Positions 1 through 5,123 of a stretch of DNA of 5,123 nt are shown in pieces. Below the pieces are notes generated by a model. That model did no database searches, had not been told where the DNA came from, and worked only from the letters and a program-made list of their open reading frames with translations. The DNA comes from Lachnospiraceae bacterium. GTDB taxonomy: Bacteria > Bacillota > Clostridia > Lachnospirales > Lachnospiraceae. Positions within the stretch are counted from its first letter, which is position 1; each line of letters opens with the position of its first letter. Made by a program: the position numbers and the translations under genes. The stretch lies in contig JAJQID010000020.1 in the NCBI GenBank assembly GCA_021199405.1, positions 1-5,123 of the forward strand. Direction: 5' to 3'.

Positions 1-94
1 CGCCTCCGCCGGACGTTATCCGGCATCCCTGCCCTGTGAAGCCCGGACTTTCCTCACCCGCTTTCGCGGCCGCGATCATCTGTTCTGCTTTCCC
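1..94 (-). ncRNA. rnpB: RNase P RNA, 5' part (runs off left edge)
   Basis: This is the catalytic RNA of ribonuclease P, which removes the 5' leader of precursor tRNAs. On the minus strand the conserved core GAGGAAAGTCCGGGC lies at 55-41, followed by CACAGGGCAGG and then a hairpin GCCGGA-TAACG-TCCGGC at 24-8. That arrangement matches the first conserved region and the P8-like hairpin of common bacterial (A-type) RNase P RNA. Just upstream, CCGC-GAAA-GCGG (69-58) forms a small stem capped by a GNRA tetraloop, in the place of P3. The 5' end is inferred from the promoter: the -10 box ends at 100, so transcription should start near 93-96. The rest of the RNA, including the strand that pairs to form P1, lies outside the window. 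The identity is firm; the exact 5' end is not. Confidence 0.93.
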
Positions 95-99
95 GTGCC

Positions 100-129
100 A
101 TCATAGCACACAAAAGGCCGGGAAGTCAA
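100..129 (-). promoter_or_regulatory. rnpB promoter (housekeeping sigma type)
   Basis: On the minus strand there is TTGACT (129-124) as the -35 box and TATGAT (105-100) as the -10 box, 18 bases apart. A TG one base before the -10 gives it an extended -10 character. It lies directly upstream of the RNase P RNA, which needs strong constitutive transcription. The -35 box falls inside the loop of the terminator hairpin that ends the trp operon. Confidence 0.82.
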
Positions 130-139
130 CCCGGCCTTT
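112..139 (-). terminator. Rho-independent terminator of the trp operon
   Basis: A perfect 10-bp stem is formed by AAAGGCCGGG (139-130) and CCCGGCCTTT (122-113) around a 7-base loop TTGACTT (129-123). The T run on the minus strand is TTTT (115-112), then G and alternating TGTG. It begins 27 bases after the trpA stop codon. The T tract is short, so termination may be incomplete. The matching A run at the left arm means it could also work weakly for transcription from the plus strand. Confidence 0.85.
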
Positions 140-166
140 CTCACAGTACACCCGCCTGTTTTCTCT

Positions 167-967
167 TTATCGTATCGCGTCCTTCATGCTCTTCACATAT
201 TCCGCCACATAGGGAACACTGTCCGCGCCGTGGGCAGCAATGATTTTGACAATGGCGGAACCCACGATAACACCGTCCGCCTTCGCGCTCATTTCCGCTG
301 CCTGCTGAGGCGTGGAAATGCCAAAGCCGATGGCCGCCGGAACCTTCGTTGCCTCCCGCACCAGCTCCACCATGGCGCCGATATCGGTGGTAATCTGTGA
401 ACGAACGCCGGTAACGCCAAGAGACGAGACGCAGTACACAAAGCCCTCCGCCTCTTTTGCGATGGTCCGGATTCTGTCATGGGAGGTAGGAGCAATCAGG
501 GAAATAAAATCAATGCCGTATTTCCGGCACAGGGGCTGAAAGTCTGCCTTTTCCTCGTAGGGTACATCCGGTAAAATCAGACCGTCGATCCCTGCCTCTG
601 CAGCTTTTTTCAGAAATTTCTCCGTACCGCCCTCAATATTGGTCTTGGAATTATTTCCATAGGAATAAACCACGTTGGCATAAGTCATAAATACCAGCGG
701 GACGGTCACGGTCCGGCGCAGCTCCTTCACCATGTCCAGAATTTTGTCCGTGGTCACGCCGCCGGACAGAGCGCGCAGATTTGCCTCCTGGATCACCGGC
801 CCTTCCGCTGTGGGATCGGAGAAGGGAATACCCAGCTCAATGACATCTGCACCTGCTTTTTCCATGGCAGTCACCAGCTTTTTGGTGGTTTCCAGATCCG
901 GGTCTCCGCAGGTGATGAATGGAATAAATGCTTTTCCCTTTAAAAACACGTCAGTCACTCTACTCAT
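167..967 (-). CDS. trpA: Tryptophan synthase alpha chain
   Basis: TrpA splits indole-3-glycerol phosphate into glyceraldehyde 3-phosphate and indole; the indole is channelled to TrpB in the cytoplasmic alpha2-beta2 complex. The 266-residue length is normal for the family. Visible motifs: FITCGDPD (17-24), IELGIPFSDP (43-52) with catalytic Glu44, SSLGVTGVR (181-189, the mobile active-site loop), AIGFGIS (212-218) and GVIVGSAIV (232-240, phosphate binding). Two oddities are seen. The usual catalytic Asp in 'ADGP' is Glu55 in TAEGP. There is also an extra segment of about 10 residues (roughly 105-114, NNSKTNIEGG) between strand 3 and helix 3. The start ATG lies inside the end of trpB (ATGAGTAG, 8-base overlap), with GGAGG at 978-974 as ribosome binding site, so translation is probably coupled to trpB. 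It is the last gene of the operon. Confidence 0.97.
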   Translation of the reverse strand: MSRVTDVFLKGKAFIPFITCGDPDLETTKKLVTAMEKAGADVIELGIPFSDPTAEGPVIQEANLRALSGGVTTDKILDMVKELRRTVTVPLVFMTYANVVYSYGNNSKTNIEGGTEKFLKKAAEAGIDGLILPDVPYEEKADFQPLCRKYGIDFISLIAPTSHDRIRTIAKEAEGFVYCVSSLGVTGVRSQITTDIGAMVELVREATKVPAAIGFGISTPQQAAEMSAKADGVIVGSAIVKIIAAHGADSVPYVAEYVKSMKDAIR

Positions 968-2144
968 GGATGTCCTCCCCTCTGTATCTGGCGATGGCGG
1001 CGCAGTCCTTGTCGCCGCGGCCGGAAATATTGATGACCATGATCTGATCCTTCCTCATGGTGGGCGCCAGCTTTCTGGCATAAGCCACCGCGTGGGCGGA
1101 CTCAATGGCCGGAATGATGCCCTCCAGTCTGGACAGATATTCAAAAGCATCCACTGCTTCATCGTCGGTGATGGCCACATACTGAGCCCTGCCGCTGTCA
1201 TAGAGCATGGCGTGCTCCGGGCCGATTCCGGGATAGTCAAGGCCCGCGGAGATGGAATACACCGGGGCGATCTGTCCGTACTCATCCTGACAGAAATAGG
1301 ATTTCATGCCGTGAAAAATACCCAGCTTTCCTATGGCCAGGGTAGCCGCGGTCTCAAAGGTATCCACTCCTCTGCCCGCCGCCTCGCAGCCAATCAGCTG
1401 CACGGACGGATCATCAATAAAATGATAAAAAGCGCCGATGGCATTGGAGCCGCCGCCCACACAGGCCAGCACGCAGTCCGGAAGCCGGCCCTCCTTTTCC
1501 TGCAGCTGCTCTTTGATTTCTTTGGAAATCACTGCCTGAAAATCCCGCACAATGGTGGGAAATGGGTGGGGACCCATAACGGAGCCCAACACATAATGGG
1601 TATCCGCAATGCGATTGGTCCACTCCCGCATGGTTTCGGAGACAGCGTCCTTTAAAGTGGCTGTTCCGGAGGTGACAGGATGAACCTTCGCTCCCAGCAG
1701 GCGCATCCGGTATACGTTCAGAGCCTGCCGTTTCGTATCCTCCTCTCCCATGAAAACCTCGCACTCCATGTCCATCATGGCGGCAGCGGTAGCGGTAGCC
1801 ACGCCGTGCTGACCAGCGCCGGTCTCGGCGATGACTCTGGTCTTGCCCATCTTTTTGGCTAACAGAACCTGCCCCAGAGCGTTATTGATCTTGTGGGCGC
1901 CGGTATGATTTAAGTCCTCTCTTTTCAGGTAGATTCTGGCTCCGCCCAGGTCGTCTGTCATGCGCTTTGCAAAATAGAGGTTGGACGGGCGTCCGGTGTA
2001 TTCTCTGAAGAGTGTGTTCAGTTCTTCATTGAACTGGGGATCGTTTTTATAATAGTTGTAGGCTTCCTCCAGTTCAATGACTGCGTTCATCAGGGTCTCG
2101 GGGATGTATTGTCCGCCGTGAATCCCAAATCTTCCTTTTGACAT
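960..2144 (-). CDS. trpB: Tryptophan synthase beta chain
   Basis: TrpB is the PLP-dependent subunit that joins indole, received through the tunnel from TrpA, to L-serine to give L-tryptophan. The 394 residues are full length for the TrpB1 type that pairs with TrpA. The PLP-binding lysine is Lys85 in HTGAHKINN (80-88). Glu107 in AETGAGQHG is the catalytic acid/base. GGGSNAIG (230-237) binds the PLP phosphate, Asp303 lies in GLDYPGIGPEH, and SGRGDKD (374-380) is the C-terminal signature. The start ATG has AAGGAG (2157-2152) seven bases upstream. The gene is separated from trpF by 207 bases, most of which is a large imperfect palindrome, and it overlaps trpA by 8 bases. No key residue is missing. 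Confidence 0.98.
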   Translation of the reverse strand: MSKGRFGIHGGQYIPETLMNAVIELEEAYNYYKNDPQFNEELNTLFREYTGRPSNLYFAKRMTDDLGGARIYLKREDLNHTGAHKINNALGQVLLAKKMGKTRVIAETGAGQHGVATATAAAMMDMECEVFMGEEDTKRQALNVYRMRLLGAKVHPVTSGTATLKDAVSETMREWTNRIADTHYVLGSVMGPHPFPTIVRDFQAVISKEIKEQLQEKEGRLPDCVLACVGGGSNAIGAFYHFIDDPSVQLIGCEAAGRGVDTFETAATLAIGKLGIFHGMKSYFCQDEYGQIAPVYSISAGLDYPGIGPEHAMLYDSGRAQYVAITDDEAVDAFEYLSRLEGIIPAIESAHAVAYARKLAPTMRKDQIMVINISGRGDKDCAAIARYRGEDIHE

Positions 2145-2157
2145 CGTTGTTCTCCTT

Positions 2158-2315
2158 TTATGAGGTTACGGGTAATCAGGAATTTTTATTGCTGTTTCCG
2201 GTGGAGGCCTTGAAAAAAAGCACGGCTCAAAACTGTCGTTAATCTTCGCCTTAGCTTTTTTTCAAGCTCTCCACCTGCTGACAGGCAAAATTCCCTTTAC
2301 CGGCAGTTCTCATAA
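2158..2315. repeat. 158-bp imperfect palindromic element (MITE-like) between trpF and trpB
   Basis: The strongest arms are 2200-2221 and 2254-2275, which match as inverted repeats at 20 of 22 positions (GGTGGAG..CTTGAAAAAAAGC) around a 32-base loop. Outward, GGAATTTT (about 2180-2187) pairs with AAAATTCC (2287-2294), and the ends TTATGAG (2158-2164) and CTCATAA (2309-2315) are exact inverted repeats. The similarity between arms stops at these ends, so the outline looks like a small element with terminal inverted repeats. I see no clear target-site duplication and no transposase. The transcript would form a long hairpin just ahead of the trpB ribosome binding site. Its T run lies within the stem, so it is not a classic terminator. 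Whether it is dispersed in the genome is unknown from this window. Confidence 0.65.
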
Positions 2316-2328
2316 CATACGAACTGCC
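2302..2328. repeat. Small perfect hairpin downstream of trpF
   Basis: GGCAGTTC (2302-2309) and GAACTGCC (2321-2328) form a perfect 8-bp stem with an 11-base loop, 23 bases after the trpF stop. No T run follows on the minus strand, so it is not an obvious terminator. It could act as a 3' stabiliser or RNase stop for the upstream trp message. It shares bases with the right end of the larger palindrome, so the two structures would compete. Confidence 0.5.
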
Positions 2329-2351
2329 TCCCGCATTTACTGGTTTTGTCA

Positions 2352-2975
2352 TTATATTCCACGAACCGTCTGTACAGCTCTTCGTATTTTTTCCGGATCC
2401 TTGCATTTATCAGTTTCGACGCCGCTGGAGATGTCCACCATGAAGGGGTGGTATCTGGTAATAACCTCCGGAATGTTCTCGGGAGTCAGGCCTCCGGCAA
2501 GGATGTAGGGGCGGGTAAAATAAGCTCCGCGGGATTCCCGGGTCAGCAGGCTGTGGTCGAAGCACTGTCCGGTGCCGTAGCCGTTGTCCAGCAGTATCTG
2601 ATCTGCGGTAGAGAGCTGTGCCTTTTGCAGGTCAGCCACGGAACGGACCTTGAAGGCTTTCCAGATGGGAACGTCCGGGAGAAGTCTGCGGATATTTGAT
2701 ATATCCTCTTCTGTCTCCTGTCCGTGAAGCTGGACAATCCGGACAGCACCGGAATGAACATACTCCGCGATTTTTTCCGGCGCTTCGTTGACAAAAACGC
2801 CAACCGTCGGGATGCGGGCGTCCATCCGTTTCCGCAATGCACAGGCCTCCTGTAAGGTCACGTAACGGAAGCTTTTTTCCCAGAAAATAAATCCGGCATA
2901 GTCCGGCAGATATTCATTGATATAGTCCACGTCCTGCGGACGGCGGATACCGCAAATCTTTATCCGAACAGGCAT
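2352..2975 (-). CDS. trpF: Phosphoribosylanthranilate isomerase
   Basis: TrpF catalyses the Amadori rearrangement of phosphoribosylanthranilate to the 1-(o-carboxyphenylamino)-1-deoxyribulose phosphate used by TrpC. It is a single-domain TIM barrel. From the ATG at 2975 it has 207 residues, a normal length. KICGI (6-10) holds the catalytic Cys8, VQLHG is at 81-85, the catalytic Asp130 is in LLDN, LAGGLTPENI (159-168) and VDISSGVET (180-188) form the phosphate-binding end. The common GTGxxFDW segment reads GTGQCFDH here, with His141 where Trp is usual. The start is chosen because the conserved MPVRIKICGI follows a strong GGAGG (2987-2983) seven bases away. The frame stays open another 56 codons upstream to 3143, but that extension resembles nothing I recognise and would overlap trpC. 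Confidence 0.96.
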   Translation of the reverse strand: MPVRIKICGIRRPQDVDYINEYLPDYAGFIFWEKSFRYVTLQEACALRKRMDARIPTVGVFVNEAPEKIAEYVHSGAVRIVQLHGQETEEDISNIRRLLPDVPIWKAFKVRSVADLQKAQLSTADQILLDNGYGTGQCFDHSLLTRESRGAYFTRPYILAGGLTPENIPEVITRYHPFMVDISSGVETDKCKDPEKIRRAVQTVRGI

Positions 2976-2982
2976 GTCCGCT

Positions 2983-2987
2983 CCTCC
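2983..2987 (-). promoter_or_regulatory. trpF ribosome binding site that fixes the start
   Basis: GGAGG at 2987-2983 on the minus strand, within GGGGAGGAG, lies seven bases before the ATG at 2975. The two upstream in-frame ATGs (3143 and 3128) have no comparable site, which favours the shorter protein. Confidence 0.8.
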
Positions 2988-3068
2988 CCTCTCCCGGCAA
3001 GGGTAAATCACTCCGTGCCGTTTTTTCCTTTTCAATTCTGTAAAATTCTCAGCGACACTGGCTGCGGC

Positions 3069-3089
3069 GTAAAGCTCAGAAAGCTTTAC
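3069..3089. repeat. Small hairpin in the trpC-trpF spacer
   Basis: GTAAAGCT (3069-3076) and AGCTTTAC (3082-3089) form a perfect 8-bp stem with a 5-base loop, in the 142-base gap between trpC and trpF. It has no following T run on the minus strand, so it does not look like a terminator of the operon. A processing or stability role is possible but not shown. Confidence 0.4.
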
Positions 3090-3117
3090 TTTCTTATTCC
3101 ATGTATCATTCCAATGG

Positions 3118-3933
3118 TCATCCTTCATGTGATGCCGCGGCATGAAACTCCGCCAGCCTTGCTTTCTTATCCGGCGCTCTCATCAGAGCCTCTCCCACCA
3201 GCACAGCATCCGCTCCCAGGGCTGCCAGAGCTTTCACATCCTCACAGCTTTTCACTCCGGACTCCGCCACAAAGGTAACGCTTTTCGGAATCAGCTCCCG
3301 CAGCTTTGCGGCGTTGCTGAAGTCCACAGTGAAGTTTTTCAGGTTCCGGTTATTGACACCCACCAGTCTGGCTCCGGCCTTCAGGGCGGAAGAGATTTCC
3401 GCCTCGTCATGTGCCTCCACCAGAGCGCTGAGTCCCAGCTCATCGCAGATTTTCAGATATTCCCGCACCGTCTCCGTATCCAGCAGGGCGCAGATCAGCA
3501 GCACCGCGTCCGCTCCCATCAGCTTCGCCTCATAAAGCTGGTAAGCGTCAACCGTGAAATCCTTGCGGATCATAGGCAGCGTGATTGCCTGGCGGATCCG
3601 GCGGAATATTTCATCAGATCCCAGAAACCACTTTGGCTCCGTCAGGCAGGAGACGCAGTCCGCGCCCGCCGCCTCGTAATCCCCGGCAATCTCCAGATAA
3701 GGAAACTCCTCCGCTATGATTCCTTTGGAAGGAGACGCCTTTTTGACCTCGCAGATAAAGGAAAGGCCGGGCTTTTGCAGCGCTTTCTCGAATCGGAAAA
3801 AATTCGCTTCCCCGCCCTGCCGCTGGTTTTCAGTCAGCTCCAGAGCCTCCTCTTGAATTTCTTCCAATGATTTTATTTCCTTTGCCCGGGCCACGCGGAC
3901 CCGGGAATAAGCAGCCAGTTCGTCTAAGATCAT
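3118..3933 (-). CDS. trpC: Indole-3-glycerol phosphate synthase
   Basis: TrpC closes the indole ring, converting the TrpF product to indole-3-glycerol phosphate with loss of CO2 and water. From ATG at 3933 it has 271 residues, a full single-domain TIM barrel with no fused TrpF. The signature CEVKKASPSKG (61-71) carries the first active-site Glu62 and Lys64. Lys124 in MIRKDF is the catalytic acid, Glu173 in LVEAH the base, GVNNRNL (192-198) contributes Asn, and AESG (223-226) with VLVGEALM (244-251) binds substrate. A GTG at 3948 would add five residues (MTGEK), but the ATG opens with the family-typical MILDELAAY and follows AGGTGA, so it is preferred. There are 119 bases between trpD and this gene, and 142 to trpF. 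Confidence 0.96.
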   Translation of the reverse strand: MILDELAAYSRVRVARAKEIKSLEEIQEEALELTENQRQGGEANFFRFEKALQKPGLSFICEVKKASPSKGIIAEEFPYLEIAGDYEAAGADCVSCLTEPKWFLGSDEIFRRIRQAITLPMIRKDFTVDAYQLYEAKLMGADAVLLICALLDTETVREYLKICDELGLSALVEAHDEAEISSALKAGARLVGVNNRNLKNFTVDFSNAAKLRELIPKSVTFVAESGVKSCEDVKALAALGADAVLVGEALMRAPDKKARLAEFHAAASHEG

Positions 3934-3937
3934 TTTT

Positions 3938-3943
3938 TCACCT
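3938..3943 (-). promoter_or_regulatory. trpC ribosome binding site (AGGTGA)
   Basis: AGGTGA at 3943-3938 matches the 3' half of the consensus AAGGAGGTGA and ends four bases before ATG at 3933. The same AGGTGA occurs again eight bases further upstream as a direct repeat (CAGGTGACAGGTGA). It supports the ATG over the GTG at 3948. Confidence 0.55.
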
Positions 3944-3950
3944 GTCACCT

Positions 3951-3996
3951 GAATTTCCCGGCCGGACAGCGCTCTGCAGCCGGTCGGAAAGAATTC
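3951..3996. repeat. Imperfect hairpin ahead of trpC
   Basis: The segment reads GAATTTCCCGGCCGG, a short loop region CAG-CGCT-CTG, then CCGGTCGGAAAGAATTC. The arms pair with one mismatch and small bulges. It fills the middle of the trpD-trpC spacer and ends just before the trpC ribosome binding region. No T run follows on the minus strand. It could be an intercistronic stabiliser or processing site, or chance in GC-rich DNA. Confidence 0.4.
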
Positions 3997-4052
3997 ATTT
4001 CCATGATTTTAGGAATTGTCGCAAAATGGGAATATTATTTCGCAACAGTTCC

Positions 4053-5060
4053 TTACTGCTTTGACGCCTCAATGTAGGTTTCCAGCTTCGCCTTCGCCGC
4101 CCCGGAATCAATCAGCTGTGCTGCCATCTTCACGCCCTCGGCAATGTCCTTTGCCACGCCGCCGATGTACAGGCCCGCGCCCGCGTTCAGGAGCACCGTG
4201 TCTCTCTTTGGTCCTTTTTCCCCGTTTAAAATGGCAAGGGTGATGGCTGCGTTCTCCTCAGGCGTACCGCCCACCAGATCAGAAATATCACATCTGGCAA
4301 AACCAAAATCCTCCGGCCTGATGGTATACCTGGTGAAGGTTCCGTTGTTGTTCTCACACACCAGGGTATCGCAGCAGGTAGAAAGCTCATCCAGCTTTGC
4401 GGTGCCGTACACGGCTACGCTTCTCTTCACTCCCAGGTTGTAGAGCACCCGGCTCATGGGCTCCAAAAGGCTCTCATCATACACGCCCAGCACCTGCATG
4501 GTGTTATGACCCGGGTTGGTCAGAGGGCCAAGGATATTGAAAATGGTGCGCACACCCAGCTCTTTTCTGACAGGACCCACATATTTCATAGAGGTGTGGT
4601 ATTTCTGTGCGAAGAAAAAGCAGTAGTTCAGCTCCTGCAGGGTCTTTACGCAGTTTGCCGGCTCCTGATTGACATCCACGCCCAGCGCCTCCAGACAGTC
4701 CGCCGCCCCGCTTTTGGAGGAGGCTGCCCGGTTGCCGTGCTTTGCCACCTTCACGCCGCCGGCCGCGATGACCAGGCCCGCGGTTGTGGAAATATTAAAG
4801 CTGCCTGCGTTGTCCCCGCCGGTGCCCACGATTTCCAGCACGTCCATATCATGCTCCACCTTCAGGGCATGGGAGCGCATGGTGACAGCGCTGGCAGTGA
4901 TCTCGTCGATGGTCTCGCCCTTGGTCTCCAGAGCTGCCAGGAAGCCGGCGGTCTGGACCTGACTGGTGGCGCCAGTCATGATTTCATCCATGCAGGCCAT
5001 GGTCTCGTCGTAGGTCAGGTCCTGTCTTTGAATTAATTTTGCGGTTGCTTCTTTGATCAT
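4053..5060 (-). CDS. trpD: Anthranilate phosphoribosyltransferase
   Basis: TrpD transfers the phosphoribosyl group of PRPP to anthranilate, the second step after chorismate. The 335 residues are the normal length for a stand-alone TrpD with no fused TrpG domain. An N-terminal helical domain (about 1-65) is followed by the nucleoside phosphorylase/phosphoribosyltransferase fold. GTGGD (79-83) and NIST (89-92) bind PRPP, KHGNR (107-111) and SSKSG (114-118) follow, HTSMKYVGPVRKELGVRTIFN (155-175) includes the anthranilate-site Arg, GPLTNP is at 178-183, and the metal-binding Asp-Glu pair is 224-225. The ATG at 5060 has AAGGAG (5075-5070) nine bases upstream and lies 26 bases after the trpG stop, so the two are surely co-transcribed. 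Confidence 0.98.
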   Translation of the reverse strand: MIKEATAKLIQRQDLTYDETMACMDEIMTGATSQVQTAGFLAALETKGETIDEITASAVTMRSHALKVEHDMDVLEIVGTGGDNAGSFNISTTAGLVIAAGGVKVAKHGNRAASSKSGAADCLEALGVDVNQEPANCVKTLQELNYCFFFAQKYHTSMKYVGPVRKELGVRTIFNILGPLTNPGHNTMQVLGVYDESLLEPMSRVLYNLGVKRSVAVYGTAKLDELSTCCDTLVCENNNGTFTRYTIRPEDFGFARCDISDLVGGTPEENAAITLAILNGEKGPKRDTVLLNAGAGLYIGGVAKDIAEGVKMAAQLIDSGAAKAKLETYIEASKQ

Positions 5061-5086
5061 TGATTTATGCTCCTTTTCTTAATTAC

Positions 5087-5123
5087 TTACATTCTGAGAA
5101 AGTTCTCAATAATCCGCATACCC
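5087..5123 (-). CDS. trpG: C-terminal end of anthranilate synthase component II (glutamine amidotransferase), partial
   Basis: Only the last 11 codons are in the window, reading GMRIIENFLRM then TAA at 5089-5087. This fits the C-terminal helix of TrpG/PabA-type amidotransferases, which usually ends in a form such as 'G..ilkNFL'. TrpG supplies ammonia from glutamine to TrpE for anthranilate synthesis. The call rests on this short tail plus position: the gene directly upstream of trpD in this operon order is trpG. A trpG/pabA gene shared with folate synthesis cannot be excluded. The catalytic Cys-His-Glu residues are outside the window. Confidence 0.8.
   Translation of the reverse strand, partial: GMRIIENFLRM

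Noticed and set aside
732..1655. Plus-strand open frame of 307 codons opposite trpA and trpB
   Set aside because: It lies wholly antisense to two clear enzymes, has no recognisable domain, and is explained by codon bias on the other strand.
2251..2313. Minus-strand ORF of 20 codons (MRTAGKGNF...) in the trpF-trpB gap, touching an 8-codon ORF ending at 2310 through ATGA
   Set aside because: It lies inside the palindromic element, its ATG has only a GGGAGG 13 bases away, and nothing else suggests a real peptide. It is probably a by-product of the repeat.
2145..2351. Possible internal promoter ahead of trpB
   Set aside because: TATGTT-like -10 boxes can be found on the minus strand, but none has a credible -35 at the right spacing.
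3132..3143. Perfect 12-bp palindrome ATGCCGCGGCAT
   Set aside because: It falls in the His-Ala codons at the end of trpC and is short and GC-rich; chance is enough to explain it.
3142..3870. Plus-strand open frame of 242 codons opposite trpC
   Set aside because: Antisense to a complete trpC with all active-site motifs; its product is a low-complexity shadow with no family resemblance.
5061..5123. trp leader, attenuator or T-box
   Set aside because: The bases upstream of trpD are the end of trpG and a 26-base gap; any such control element would lie ahead of the first gene, outside the window.
1..5123. CRISPR array, tRNA genes, insertion sequence with transposase, prophage or defence genes
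   Set aside because: I saw no regularly spaced repeats, tRNA-like folds, transposase motifs or defence-type proteins; all long frames are accounted for by trp enzymes.

Overview
The window holds most of a tryptophan biosynthesis operon, all on the minus strand, followed by the 5' part of the RNase P RNA gene. Read in the direction of transcription (right to left) the order is trpG (last 11 codons only), trpD, trpC, trpF, trpB, trpA, a Rho-independent terminator, then the rnpB promoter and RNA. This is the Gram-positive trp(E)GDCFBA order. trpE, most of trpG and the leader that would carry any attenuator or T-box lie beyond the right edge.

The organism is probably a member of the Clostridia, most likely Lachnospiraceae. 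The reasons are the separate trpC and trpF genes in that order, strong AAGGAG/GGAGG ribosome binding sites, moderate GC content, a TrpA carrying FSDPTAEGP, and an RNase P RNA 5' region of the common bacterial type. This placement rests on recall of family sequences, not on a search.

Region by region: 5087-5123 is the trpG tail; 4053-5060 is trpD; 3934-4052 is a spacer with an imperfect hairpin; 3118-3933 is trpC; 2976-3117 is a spacer with a small hairpin; 2352-2975 is trpF; 2145-2351 is a spacer filled mainly by a 158-bp imperfect palindrome; 960-2144 is trpB; 167-967 is trpA, overlapping trpB by 8 bases; 112-139 is the terminator; 100-129 is the rnpB promoter; 1 to about 94 is rnpB. No stretch longer than 300 bases lacks a gene.

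The enzymes take chorismate to tryptophan: TrpE/TrpG make anthranilate, TrpD adds the phosphoribosyl group, TrpF isomerises, TrpC closes the indole ring, and the TrpA/TrpB complex turns indole-glycerol phosphate plus serine into tryptophan. I see no new multi-gene system. The points worth a second look are the palindromic element between trpF and trpB, the rnpB -35 box sitting in the loop of the trp terminator, and two TrpA features: Glu at the usual catalytic Asp position and an extra loop of about ten residues.
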